A DNA stretch of 64,000 nt from Budorcas taxicolor (Eukaryota > Chordata > Mammalia > Artiodactyla > Bovidae): assembly GCF_023091745.1 (NCBI RefSeq), contig NC_068912.1, positions 70,915,067-70,979,066 of the forward strand, written 5' to 3'. The position numbers and the translations under genes are program-made. Each line of letters opens with the position of its first letter. The stretch's first letter is position 1. The notes beneath the pieces were generated by a model, which was given only the letters and a program-made list of their open reading frames with translations, was not told the DNA's origin and ran no database searches. Below are positions 11,751-23,559 of this stretch, one piece after another.

Positions 11751-12253
11751 AATTCTTTCAATTGTTGCTGTTCAGGAACTAAATTGTGTCCAATTATTTG
11801 AGATCCCATGGACTGCATTCCAGGTTCCTCTGTCCTCCACTATCTCCCAGAGTTTGCTCAAATTCATGTCCATTGAGTTGGTGATGCTATCCAACCATCA
11901 CATCCTCTGCTGCCGCCTTCTCTTTTTGCCTTCAATCTTTCACATCATCAGAGTCTTTTAAATGAGCTGACTCTTCACATCAGTAGCCAAAGTATTGGAG
12001 CTGCAGCAACATTCTTCCAATGAATATTCAGGGGCTAATTTCTTTTAGGATTGACTGGTTTGATCTCCTTGCAGTCCAAGGGATTCTCAAGAGTCTTCTC
12101 CAGCACCACAAATTGAAAGCATCAATTATTGGGTGCTCAACTGTCTTTATGGACCAACCCCACATCTGTATAAGACTACTGAAAAACCATAGCTTTGACT
12201 ATATGGACCTTTTTCAGCAAAGTTGTGTCTCTGATTTTTAATACACTGTCTAC

Positions 12254-14293
12254 TTATGTCGGAGCTTTCCTTCCAAGGAGTAAGGGTGTTTTAATTTCAT
12301 GGCTGCATTTACCATCTGCAGTGATTCTGGAGCCCAAGGAAAGAAAATCTGTCACTGCTCCCACTTTATCCCCTTCTCTTTGCCCTGAAGTGATGGGACC
12401 AGATGCCTTGATCTTAGATTTTTGAATATTGAGTTTTAAGCTAGCTTTTTCACTCACCTCTTTCACCCTAATCAAGAGCCTTAGTTCCTCTTTGCTTTCT
12501 GCCATTAGAACGATATCATCTGCATATCTGAAGATGTTATTTCTCCTGGCAGTCTTGTTTCCAACTTGTGATTCATCCACCCCTGCATTTCACATGATGC
12601 ACTCTGCATAGAAGTTAAATAAGCAGGGTGACAATGTATAGCCTTGTCATACTCATTTCCCAGTTTAGAATCAGTCCATTGTTCCCTGTCTGGTTTTAAC
12701 TGTTGCTTCTTGATGTGCATACGAGTTTCTCAGAAGACCAGTAAGGTAGCCTGGTACCCCTATCTTTTGAAGAATTTTCCATAGTTTGTTGTGATGCAAA
12801 CAGTCAAAGGCTTTAGAGTCATCAATGAAGCAGAAGAAGCTTTTATGGAACTCCCTTGGTTTCTCCATGATCCAGCCAATATTGGCAATTTGATCTCTGG
12901 TTCCTCCGCCTCTTTAATACTCAGCTTGTACATCTGGAAATTTTTGGTTCATGTACAACTGAAGCCTAGCTTGAAGGATTTTGAGTATAACATTGTTGTC
13001 ATGTGAAATGAGCACAATTTTAAAATAGTTTCAATATTCTTTGGCATTGCCCTTCTTTGGGATTGGGATAAACACTGAACTTTTCCAGTCCTGGGATTAA
13101 CTCTGAACTTTTCTAGCCCTGGGGTAATAACTGACCATTTCCAGTCCTGTGACCATTGCTGAGCTTTCCAAATTTGCTGACATATTGAGTGCAGCACTTT
13201 GACACATCATCTTTTAGGATTTTAAATAGCTCAGCTGGAATTCAGTCACCTCGTGTAGCTTGTTCACTGTAATGCTTCCTAATGTCCACTTGACTTCACA
13301 CTCCAGGATGTCTAGCTCTAGGAGAGTGACCACACCATTATGGTTATCTGGTTCATTATGACATTTCTTAGAGTTCTTCTATGTATTTTTGCCAACTCTC
13401 CTTAATCTCTTCTGCTTCTCCTAGGTCCTTACCATTTCTGGCCTTCATTGTGCCCTTCCTTGCATGAAATGTTCCCTTGATATGTTCAGTTTTCTTCAAG
13501 AGATCTCTAAATTTTCCCATTCTATTGTTTTTCTTTATTTCTTTGCATTGTTCATTTAAGATTTTCTTTTCTCTTCTTGTTCTTCTCTATAACTCTGCAT
13601 TCAGGTGGGTATGTCTTTCCCTTTTCCCCTTGTATTTTGCTTTTTTTTTTTCTTTTCTCAGCTATATGTAAAGACTTGCATTTCTTTTTCTTATGGATTG
13701 TTTTTGTCACTGGCTCTTGTACAATGTTAAGAACCTCCATTCATAGTTCTTCAGGCAATCTGTCTATCAGATCTATTCCCCTGAATCTATTCACCACCTC
13801 CACTGTATAATCATAAGGTATTTGATTTTGATCATACCTGAATGGCCTAGTGGTTTCCCCTACTTTCTTCAGCTTAAGCCCAGATTTTGCAATAAGGAGT
13901 TCATGATCTGAGCCAAAGTCAGCTCTGGGTCTTGTTTTTGCTGACCGTGTAGAACTTCTTCATCTTTGAATGCCAAGAACATAATCAACCTGATTTTGAA
14001 AGTGATCATCTGGTGATGTCCATGTGTAGAGGTCATCTCTTGCATTGTTGGAAAAAGATGTTTTCTACGACCAGCATATTCTGTAGAAAAAGCTATGTTA
14101 GCCTTTGCCTTGCTTCATTCTGTACTCCAAGGCCAACTTGCCTGTTATTCTGGGTATCTCTTGACTTCCTACTTTTGTATTCCAGTCCCCTGTAAGGAAA
14201 AGGAGAATCTTTTTTTGGTGTTAGTTCTAGAAGGTGTTTTAGGTCTTCATAGAACCAGTCAGTTTTAGCATCTTCAGCATTAGTTTGGGGCAT
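12254..14293 (-). pseudogene. BovB ORF remnant (endonuclease-RT polyprotein)
   Basis: BovB encodes an apurinic-type endonuclease followed by a reverse transcriptase that drives target-primed insertion. Here the frame is broken many times. The piece at 12254-12580 carries the RT catalytic motif as FRYADDIVLMAES and then LKLNIQKSKIKASGPITS. The piece at 12671-12868 carries motif A (FIDDSKAFDCLHHNKLW). The piece at 14093-14293 is the end of the endonuclease. Stops and frameshifts in between rule out function. Confidence 0.85.
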
Positions 14294-14734
14294 AGACCTG
14301 GATTACTCTGATGTTGAATGGTTTTCCTTGAAAACGAAATGAAATCATTCTGTTGTTTTTGAGGTTGCACCCAAGTACTACATTTTGAACTCTTGTTGAC
14401 TATGAGGGCTACTCCATTTCTTCTAAGGGATTCTTGCCCACAGTAGCAGATATAATGGTCATCTGAATTAAATTTGCTTATTCCTGTCCATTTTCATTCA
14501 CTGATTCCTAAAATGTTGATGTTCACTCTTGCCATCTCCTGTCTGACCATGTCCAATTTACCTTGCTTCATGGACATAACATTCCAGGTCCCTATGCAAT
14601 ATTGTTCTTTATATCATTGGAGTTTTTTTTTTTTTTTTCACCACAAGACACATCCACAACTAAGCATCATTTTTGCTTTGGCCCAGTCACTTCATTCTTT
14701 CTGAGCTTTTGGTAATTGCCTTTCACTCTTCCCC

Positions 14735-14932
14735 AGTGGCTTCACTAGTGCCTCAGACAGGAAAGAATCTCCCTGCAATGCAGATTCAATCCCTGGGTTG
14801 GGAAAATACCTTGAAGAAGGGAATGGTTACCCACTCCAGTACTTTTGCCTAGAGAATTCCACGGACAGAGGAGCCTGGTAGGCTACAGTACGTGGGATTA
14901 CAAAGAGTCAGACATTACTGAGTGACTAACAC
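14735..14932 (+). mobile_element. Bov-tA SINE inside BovB
   Basis: It has the tRNA-Glu-derived head ('cctcagacaggaaagaatct', 'cctgcaatgcag', 'ttcaatccctgggttggg'), then the Bov-A body and the tail 'actgagtgactaacac'. It splits the 5' region of the antisense BovB. The TSD is not clear. Confidence 0.85.
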
Positions 14933-15212
14933 TTTCTTTCTTCTCCAGTATTGTATTGGACACCTTCCAACCTGGGGGGGCTCATCCTCTGGTATCATAT
15001 CTTTTTGTCTTTTCATTCTATCAGCGGAGTTCTCCAGGCAAGACTGCATGAATGTATTCTTATTTCCTTCTCCAGTGAATCATGTTTTGTCAAAACTCTT
15101 CACTATGTCCTATCTGTCTTATGTGGTGTGCATGGCATGGCTCATAGCTTTATTGAGTTATGCAAGTCCCTTCACCCAAGTCTGTGATCCATGATGGGAA
15201 ATTCTTTCAATT

Positions 15213-16544
15213 ATATGTATTCTGTTCCTTCTTTTGAAACACCACAGTACTTAAAATATCGTATTTCGATTATAAAAGCATTATCATGATTTAAAAATAG
15301 AAAATACAGTGAAACAAAATTAATAGCACTTAAAATATGCAACCTGTAGGTAATCACTGTTAAAATTTTGATGTTTTTCATTTCACATTGCCAGGCATAT
15401 ATGTGTCCTTCTCATCGATGTCTCTTCCATGCTTCCCACCCAACCCCTCCACCCCACTTTCTGGGTCATGCATGGTTGTTAGCTGAGCTCTTCTTGTCTT
15501 TGACCACATACACATCCCTGTGGTAACTAGGTCTAATATGAGCTACTATCAGCACTACCCAACACATCCAAGCATATCCTCCCTCTGACCAATGTTTATT
15601 ATAATTCATGTATCATAAGTGGTGAATATACAGAGTCATTCAGCAGAATCTAACATAAATAGTGGCACTTGCACAGATTGGGAAAGAATTATCCCATTTT
15701 TATGCTTCTATAGATCCAGAGTTTGAACCAGGAGGCAGAAGTGGTAGTAGGACAACCTATCTTCATACTTTAAGAAAGTGAAGTCTTTTCAGCTCCACTG
15801 GCAAAGTGGAGGCAAAGTACTGATAGACTAGAGAATTTTTTTCTCAGTTTGGTGGGTATTTAACCTTGAAAAAACTGTATTGCAGCATCCTTATTATATT
15901 TGCAGACACTTCTCCCACTTTGCAGGCTTTTAAAGGAAAAAACAGATCTGTCTACCACAGTGGAGGGGGTTTTTTATTTTAACTATGGCCTCATAAATAC
16001 ATACAGAAATAAAGATTACAGCTTCTACTCATACTGTTTTCATAGTTGTGTGATGAACATATTTGTATAGTTTAATTAATATTTTTTTCCTCCTCTCCAT
16101 TTTTCCAAGTCCTTATATGTGTATTATTAATGTAATCATAATAGAACTAAAGAGGAAAGGACATTGCATAGTGATCCTGAGCTCAATGTAAGATATAGTA
16201 ACTAATGAGATTTGAATTATTTCCCTTATGGAAGTAGATGCATTTTCTTTTTGTTTAATGAAAACATTTATGCTAGAATCGAGTCACTTTGGGGGATTGA
16301 GAAGTGTTAGAAGAAAAATGTAGCTGCGAATTTGTCAAGGTTTTTTATTTTTGTCTCTATACCATCTGAATGCCATTTCTGGGGAACATATCCTTTAGTT
16401 AGATCATATTTTGAGGTACAAACCCATGTCCCAACACAAAATTTAAAAGGATCAAATAATTTTCACCCCAGCTTCTGCCAGTCATTTGATGTCCATGCTA
16501 TCACTTTTAATCCTAAAAGAGTAGTACAAAGACCATTAAGAAGT
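15213..16544. other. Unique DNA, no feature seen
   Basis: I see no repeat family or coding frame with recognisable features. Short frames (for example 71 residues at 16332-16547) lack any motif. Confidence 0.45.
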
Positions 16545-16855
16545 TAAGAACAGACCTATGGACATAGGTGGAGGGGTGGAGGGAGAGAATGAGATGTATG
16601 GAGAGATTAACATGAAAACTTAACAATACCATGTGTAAAATAGAGGTCAATGGATATTTGCTGTATGACTCAGGGAACTCAAACAGGAGCTCTGTATCAA
16701 CCTAGAGGGGTGGGATAGAGAGTGAGATGGGAGGGAGTTTCAGGAGGCAAGGGACAGGGGTGTACTTATGGCTGATTCTTGTTAATGTTTGTCAGAATAC
16801 AACAAAATTCTGTTAGGCAATTATCCTTCAATTAAAAATAAAGTGGCAAAAAAAG
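16545..16855 (+). mobile_element. Older artiodactyl L1 3' UTR fragment
   Basis: The order 'acagacctatggacatagg', 'tttgctgtatgactcaggga', 'tctgtatcaacctagagggg' and 'ggctgattcttgttaatg', ending 'aattaaaaataaa', matches the 3' UTR of an older artiodactyl L1 lineage. This differs from the younger 3' UTR at 8405-8958. It is 5'-truncated to the UTR only. Confidence 0.75.
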
Positions 16856-18364
16856 AAGACATTAACAGTGACATTAAGAGTTCAATAGTGGTAGCATCAA
16901 ATTTCCAGCATTAGAAATCCCAAAGTTGATCATTTCTGTGGTATTGCCCAGTCTGGATTCCTGCTACCTAACCTCCCTTGGTTTTAGCCTATTTTGTGAG
17001 CTTTGTCTCCAGATTGCTCCTGTTGATTTGAGTTACCTAATATCCTTCCAGTGAGTACCTTTATTGTTTCACTAGCAATGTTCTCAGTTGCATGCAAGAA
17101 CAAGAATCTAATACACTTAGTTTGTCTCAAGTGTAAATTATATCTTTTCTGAAACTGTAACAGTAGGGTTTTTGCCTTAATCATTTGCCAAAGATTATAA
17201 TAACATAAGTATTATATATGTATTATATAATTATTATGTAATAATCTATAATTATTATAAAATAATGAAGATTTTAAATGTAGTGAATACAATGCACCCA
17301 GAACAGTGCCAGGGCTGAGAGAAACGCTATAATAATGTTATTAATCATTGTATTAATTTATATTAATAAATTATTATTTTTAATCATTTTCAATGCTGTA
17401 ACTATTCAGCTTTTAGGGAAATTGGAAAGGGATGCATCAGAGGTTGATAATGAGAAGGCATATATTGAAAGTAAGTCATGGTACTTTGAGGCTACAATCC
17501 TGCGACACTCATCTTTTCTTGTACTATGGTCACTTGTCTTTTCGTATAACATCTCTAGTTAGGGTATAAAATTCTTGGTGTCAGGAATATGTGTCATCAT
17601 TTTTTTGTTCCAAGCTGTCTCTACCAAAGTCCTGTACACTATAGGTGGTCCTCAGTGATCATTCATTGATGTTTTTCTCAACTGTGATTTAGTCAGTGTT
17701 CACTTCAATAACTAAGTGGAAAGACTTTTCTTAAAGCCTACATCCAAAAAAAAGAGCAGAAAAACAGCTTTTATATATTTATTTTTATTATAAATGTGTA
17801 TACTGAAATACACATATCAATTCTGTGAAATCAGATTTCCATTACCTTCTATGACACATTAGTGAAAAAACCTTTAAAAATATCACTAATGATCTTCTAT
17901 GGCTAAATTAAATCAACATTTTTTAGTTCTTATTTTTCTGGAGTTTGTGGAAGCATCGGATAATGTTGATCTCTTTCTTCCTCTTTGCTGCATCTGCTCT
18001 CAAAATTCTCCATCTCTGATTCTCTAATGACACTATCTAATTCTTATTATTTCTTTCCTCAAATCTACCTTGGATATCATCCTAAAATGCAAATCCACTC
18101 TTTGGTTGTGTCTTCCACTTATAGGAGACATGGAGGATGGAGTCAAAAACCTTTTCATTTAGCTGAAAAAAAAAAAAAAATCTTTAGTGATCTTGATAAC
18201 CTCTATCTTTCCAGCTCTCTCCAGCCACCAGAACTCTCAATCCCAATGTTTCAGCTATTGGACTAGTCACAATTTTCAAATTCCTTTGTCTGAAGTTGTC
18301 TTATATTCTGGTCTGCTTGGAGAATTTCTGATTACAGCAAAGTTGATTACATAATGTTCCACTC
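16856..18364. other. Unique AT-rich DNA with weak MIR tail
   Basis: A degraded MIR end is possible at 17,262-17,345 ('cagaacagtgccagggctga'). A 15-base A-run lies at 18,166-18,180. No gene is recognised; the frames at 17335-17562 and 17985-18266 show no motif. Confidence 0.4.
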
Positions 18365-18375
18365 ATTTGACTAGT

Positions 18376-18882
18376 CCAGTACAGTCGCTCAGTTGTGTCC
18401 AACTCTTTGTGACCCCATGGACTGCAGCATGCCAGGCTTCCCTGTCCACCACCACTCCAGGAGCTTGCTCAAACTCATGTCCATTGAATCGCTGGTGCCA
18501 TCTAACCATCTCATCCTCTGTCATCCACTTCTCCTGCCTTCAATCTTTCCCAGCATCAGGGTCTTTTCCAATGAGTCAGTTCTTCGCGTCAGATGGCCAA
18601 AGTATTGGAATTTCAGCTTCAGCATCAATCTTTCCAATGAATATTCAGGAATATTTATTTTAGGATTGACTGGTTTGATCTCCTTGCAGTCCAAAGGACT
18701 CTCAAGAGTTTTTTCCAACACCACAGTTCAAAAATGTCAATTCCTTGGTGCTCAGCTTTCTTTATAGTCCAACTCTCATATCCATACATGACTTCTGGAA
18801 AAACCATAGCTTTGACTAGATGGACTTTTGTTGGCAAAGTAACATATCTGCTTTTTAATATGCTGTCTAGGTTGGTCATAGT
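18376..18882 (-). mobile_element. BovB 3' fragment, antisense, perfect TSD
   Basis: This is the reverse complement of the last ~510 bases of BovB. The perfect 11-bp repeat atttgactagt lies at 18365-18375 and 18883-18893. The minus-strand frame at 18655-18879 reads VFPEVMYGYESWTIKKAEH, the BovB C-terminal region. It is 5'-truncated. Confidence 0.93.
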
Positions 18883-18893
18883 ATTTGACTAGT

Positions 18894-20322
18894 ATTGCAT
18901 TTATTTTGGTTTCCCTAGTGCTAAAAAATGAAAATAGGATTTTTTAAAGAAATTTTCTGTGTATATTACTTAGTCCTTGGAATAATTTCAAGACCAAATG
19001 GTTGCCTTTAATATATTTGGTTTTCATTAAAATATTTTTCATCAATGTAGGGAAAACAGATTGATGAATATGTAGACTAATAAAATTGAGATAAGAACAT
19101 TAAGTGCCACTAAAATTTCAAGAAGTAAACTCAGTTCTATCTTATTCTTTGAATTAACTATCTCAATTGTTCTGCTGATGAATCAAATTTTAGGTTAAAA
19201 GCCCCATTTTTAGTAATTCCAGAAACCTCCTTCTCGCCCTTCTTTCCCACATTTAGAGGGGAAAAAACAAACTTGAAAACTGATTTTTTTTTTGAATTTT
19301 GCTTCTTCTAAAAATGTGGTTCTTTAGATAAAGAAGAAGAGTGATTATGGGAATTTAAATAAAGAATGAAGTACTTTATCATAGCTTTGGAAAGAGTTCC
19401 TAACATACTACCTGCATGCATAATTGTAACTATGCTTTTCCTGGCATCCTCTCTCCTTTCCTGTTGCATTCTCCTTACTAGAATACAGATTGCAGTTAAG
19501 CTGTTTGCGAAAATGAGAGCCATGGTCATGCCACTACCCTCATGATACACGAAGTAAAGTACTTTGGAAAAGAGGAAAGCCTGCTCCTTATCCTACAGAC
19601 ATTGATTTTCTTCTGTTTGAAGGGCCAGGGAGTACTAACTCCAAGAAATCATCAGCACAGGGCTTTAATTCTTAAGGTAATTTGCCTCAGAGAACAATAT
19701 GTGGCCTTAGCGATGAGCTGGGCCTTGTGAAAATGATTGACTTATGTGTCAGAAATCTGTAGACATTCGCCTTGCTTACCTGATACTGGCCTGTGGTAAA
19801 GGTCTCTGTTACAAACAAAGGTCTCTATTACAAAGTCATCTTAATACATGGTGGAAAAAAACCCAACAGATCATAAAATATATGCTCTTAAGTCTCTGAG
19901 TACATGTGTGTTTTTCCATTTGTATATAAATATGCAGGTGCCAGTTTATATGTGTAAATGAGCACTACTGAAAGTAACTGAAGCTAGGAAAAGCAGTAGT
20001 TTAAACACTCACCAAAGGAAACATTTCTTGGATTTAATTGCTTAAAGGGGAAATATATACATGATAATTTCCCAGATCATGAGGAGAAAAGGCCTTTTTA
20101 ATCTAGTTTACTTTAGGAGAGTGAGACAAATCCCTGCTGTAAATGGAAACCCAATGCCTAGTGCCAAGTAAGAGTTATCTTTTTATATAAGTTTACTTTT
20201 GGAGAGTGAGATAAACACCTGGTGAAAACAAAGATAGCACCTAGTGCTAGGTATGAAGTGTAATGTGAAAGACTGGGTAGGGCTGGAGCCAGGGTTTTGT
20301 CTGTCTGGAAATTTATTCAAAT
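18894..20322. other. Unique DNA, no feature seen
   Basis: No repeat or gene is recognised. Frames at 19308-19550 and 19542-19730 are motif-free. Confidence 0.4.
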
Positions 20323-20546
20323 TGGGAGAATCCTTTTGACTCAGACAGTAAAGAATTTGCCTGCAATGCAGGGGACCTGGATTCAATCCCTGGGTTGAGA
20401 AGATACCCTGGAGAAGGGCGCAGCAACCCACTCCAGTGTGCTTGCCTGTGCATTCTGTGGACAGAGGAGCCTTGGCAAGCTACAGTTCATGGGTTGCAAA
20501 GAATCAGGTACAACTGAGCAACTATTGCTTTTTTTTTTTTTTTTTA
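20323..20546 (+). mobile_element. Bov-tA SINE
   Basis: It has the head 'gactcagacagtaaagaatt', the B-box region 'ggattcaatccctgggttga', the Bov-A body and the tail 'caactgagcaactattgc', followed by an 18-base T-run. An imperfect flanking repeat ('aaatttattcaaatt' against 'aaaattatccaaaatt') may be the TSD. Confidence 0.85.
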
Positions 20547-20929
20547 GAAAAATTATCCAAAATTATAAACATGAAATTAGACAAAGACGTTGGAAGGGAC
20601 CTATAAAATGGCAGGTACAAAAACTTAAGTCCTATTGTCTTCCTGTACAGCCTGAAACCTAGAAATCTCTTGATGAGGTAGGAAAAAATTCTTGAGAAAA
20701 TGAGACTGTCAGAGCTACAGAATCTTCTTTCATCTTCTCATAAATTGAGATGAACCAGGCAAGAAATGAATGTTGTGTTTCTACAGTGTGCAGTACTTCT
20801 GAAATGATGTGCGTGGTTTCTAGAATTAAAAAAATGTTTCAAATGTAATCTCTGTGTTTCATATCAATGCTTCCTCTGTCATACTAAGATAATCTCTTCA
20901 TGCTTGCTGGGTTGAAACAGTCAAGCTAG
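20547..20929. other. Unique DNA
   Basis: No gene or repeat is recognised. Confidence 0.4.
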
Positions 20930-21285
20930 GGTAACAGACCCTTCAGTCTCAGTGGCTTAGTTCTACTTAGTTCATTTCTCACTGATACTATGTGTCCAAT
21001 GGGCCTAAGGAAAGTGTCACCATTTTATAGCTTCAGCATCTGTTACACATGGCTGCCAAGGCTGCTATGGCAAGGAAAGGGAGCATAGTGAAAAGAAGAT
21101 AGTCCAACAGCCCTTAAATGTCTTGGCTCTAAAATGATATATATCACATCTGTTTATAGCTCTTTGTCCAGAAATTTTTGCATGGACTTGCCTAACACAA
21201 CAGCATTGGGAAATGCTGGGGAGCAGATAAAATGTATTGGGTACATGTACAGCCATACTCACCGATACTATGGAGACTATTTGGG
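20930..21285. repeat. Possible ancient interspersed repeat (MaLR LTR or DNA transposon)
   Basis: 'agggtaacagaccc', 'tctcagtggctta', 'catttctcactg' and later 'ctgctatggcaaggaaag' recall an old mammalian dispersed repeat seen in antisense. I cannot assign the family with confidence. Confidence 0.3.
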
Positions 21286-23024
21286 CATTCTTTTAGATCA
21301 ATATTCCCAGGGAGAATTCATTTCTGATATTTATGCTTATATGGAAACTTAACATCTATGCCATTTATATAATTAATAATTAGCATAGTGATTGGTATAG
21401 ACAGAGTCCTTAAAAATGTTTGGCAAATAATTGAGTGAATGAAGAAATTAATGAATACAGATTATTCACAGTGACTCTAATTCCTGAAAGAAGCAAAAAG
21501 CGAGCATATTTCTCTATAACATACATCAAGTCCTAATACTCTAACTTTGTGCTGCTGCTCCTCTTCCCCTTCCTCTTTCCCATTCTTCTCCTTCCTCTTC
21601 CTCCTCTTCTTTCTTTTCTTCTTCTTTTTTTTAATTTCTCTTTTCAAGTGTGACCTGATTGTAGCTTTTACTAAATAAAATTATTTGCAGTTCAAAAATC
21701 TTATATTCAATCAAATGAGCCAGGTTTAGAAAATAATTTGAACTCAGAATTCTTAATAGGTTTGATATATTTTCAACCAAAAAAAAAAAAAAAAAAAGAC
21801 CTTGAGAAATTAAATGTCAGGAAAACCAAATTAGGCCCAGGGAGAATTTGGCTGTCAACTATAGATCTACTTGTCACTTGCCTCAAAAGGAGCTGAGAAG
21901 GAAAACTGAGAAGATATGTGTTTCCTTTAAAGAGGGAAATTGTCTAAATTTAATGAATAAATTTTCATGATCATTGGTTTTGGTGAATCTTTGGTAGAAT
22001 CTTTCACTTCTTATGATTGTTATTTAAACATACTCTATCACTCTGTAGTTTTTCATTTTTAATAGCGCTGATATCTTGTCTTTGTCATGCAATTTTACAA
22101 CTTACTAATATTTTAAATGAATTTATTTCTACTAGATTGTATTTTGTATGGTGAATTGAATAATATAGTTTATTGCATTATAGCACTATTTGAGTGATAT
22201 TATTTTATCTTGTACTTTCCACTGGCTAATGTCTGGTACAGTCCTAAAATATCATGTGTGAGATTTTTTCCCCTGCATCTTCACTACTGCTTTCTGTAGA
22301 ACTGTAAGATCCAGTAGAGTTCACCTGATTCTGCCTTTCCTTTCTCCTATAAATTACAGGCACTATCCTTTCTGTAAACTACTGAGTTTTCTTTGAAGAG
22401 ACTGGCTTGCACACTTATTTTATGGTGTCTGAGTCCATCACCAGCAAAGAGCCTTGGGAAACTGTTTTCACTAATGGACTTCATAGTCCCCAGTGTAGTT
22501 AATTTTACCCTTATGGTCAGAAAGAGTTAATGTTCTTTGCTATCGGGGTGTTACTATGTGTTTTTCCAAAATGGATATCCTTACAAGTCATTAAGAATTT
22601 ATCTTCAGAAGTTTTCCTTTAGTTTTTTGTTTGTTTGTTTGTTTACTTCCAGAAACTTTAAAGTTATTTAATATACAACCATCACTTTTCAGATAGGGCA
22701 TTTCAACAGGTTTGATTTTCTTAAATATTTTTGCCTTTTAAACAACTTGATGAGTTGCTTCATTAGTCTCTTGGTCTCCGTGCCTCTCCTCCATCTGGCA
22801 TCACGAGCAGATGGAGACAGAATTGCTTAGATATAAAGGGACAGACTCCAACTGCAAATGCATTACAAAGATAGCAAACAAAGATACTTTGTGATTGCTG
22901 GATGGTAAAAAATTTGGGTAAACTCCATCTATTATTTAATGCAAATTATTAAATATAGATTTTAATAATTTGTAATTATGGTATATAGAAGATAATTGTT
23001 TCCATAAATTGTTAACAGTGATTT
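21286..23024. other. Unique DNA with simple-sequence tracts
   Basis: A purely pyrimidine-rich tract (CTT/CCT) spans 21,549-21,640. An A-run lies at about 21,779-21,797 and a (GTTT)n run at 22,625-22,644. No gene is seen. Confidence 0.55.
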
Positions 23025-23125
23025 GCACATTTATTCAACAAGTATTTGTTGAATACCTACTATGTACCATAAAAGCTTGGGAGAAAATAGAGGACAAAAT
23101 AAGACAATTTTTGTTATCAAAAATA
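23025..23125 (-). repeat. L2 LINE 3' end, antisense
   Basis: 'atttattcaacaagtatttg' followed by 'ttgaatacctactatgtacc' is the reverse complement of the conserved L2 terminus. It is short and ancient. Confidence 0.65.
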
Positions 23126-23309
23126 TATAAATAATTGTTCTTAGGATTCCTCATATTTAAGGTTACACACAAGAAATATATAAGGTTTTCATAAATATGC
23201 TATGCCACTGTTCTTCTAACCCTCACACATAAAATCTTTTTCAAACCTTTACAACCTTTATCCAACTTTACTCAGTATGTATTAGAGTCAACACATAGCA
23301 ATTGATCAA
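23126..23309. other. Unique DNA
   Basis: Nothing is recognised. Confidence 0.35.
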
Positions 23310-23440
23310 TGAATTCAGTTGTCAAGAAACAAATCTTTCCTGAGCACCCACTATTAGCCGTATATTGTGTGTGACCTGTGATAAATGCAAAGAATAATAA
23401 GGAAATGCTCACTCTTTGCTCAAAGAATTAAAAAAAATAT
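23310..23440 (-). repeat. L2 LINE 3' end, second antisense copy
   Basis: 'cctgagcacccactattagc' and the following 'ctcactctttgctcaaagaa' follow L2 in reverse order. It may be a separate insertion from the copy at 23,025. Confidence 0.5.
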
Positions 23441-23559
23441 ATACTTGGCCAGAATAAAAATGCACATGAAATAGTAAATTACAATAAAAATGAACGTGAT
23501 ATATCCCAGTCAGTTCATACAGAAATATACACTGGGAATTCCAGTTTGAAAGTTGGGAG

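Larger units (their letters stand above)
11764..15199 (-). mobile_element. BovB, essentially full length, antisense, with 13-bp TSD
   Basis: A single antisense BovB runs from its 3' end at 11764 to its 5' region at 15199. It is flanked by the perfect 13-bp repeat aattctttcaatt at 11751-11763 and 15200-15212. Removing the internal Bov-tA leaves about 3.2 kb, the usual BovB length. In order from the right come the 5' region, the endonuclease (minus-strand words matching 'acattccaggtccctatg' near 14580), the reverse transcriptase and the C-terminal region. Many indels show that it is old. It contains a triplicated ~27-bp stretch at 13,075-13,155. Confidence 0.93.

Noticed and set aside
14735..14800. 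Functional tRNA-Glu gene
   Set aside because: The tRNA-like sequence is only the head of a Bov-tA SINE and cannot fold as a full tRNA. The same holds for the other SINE heads.
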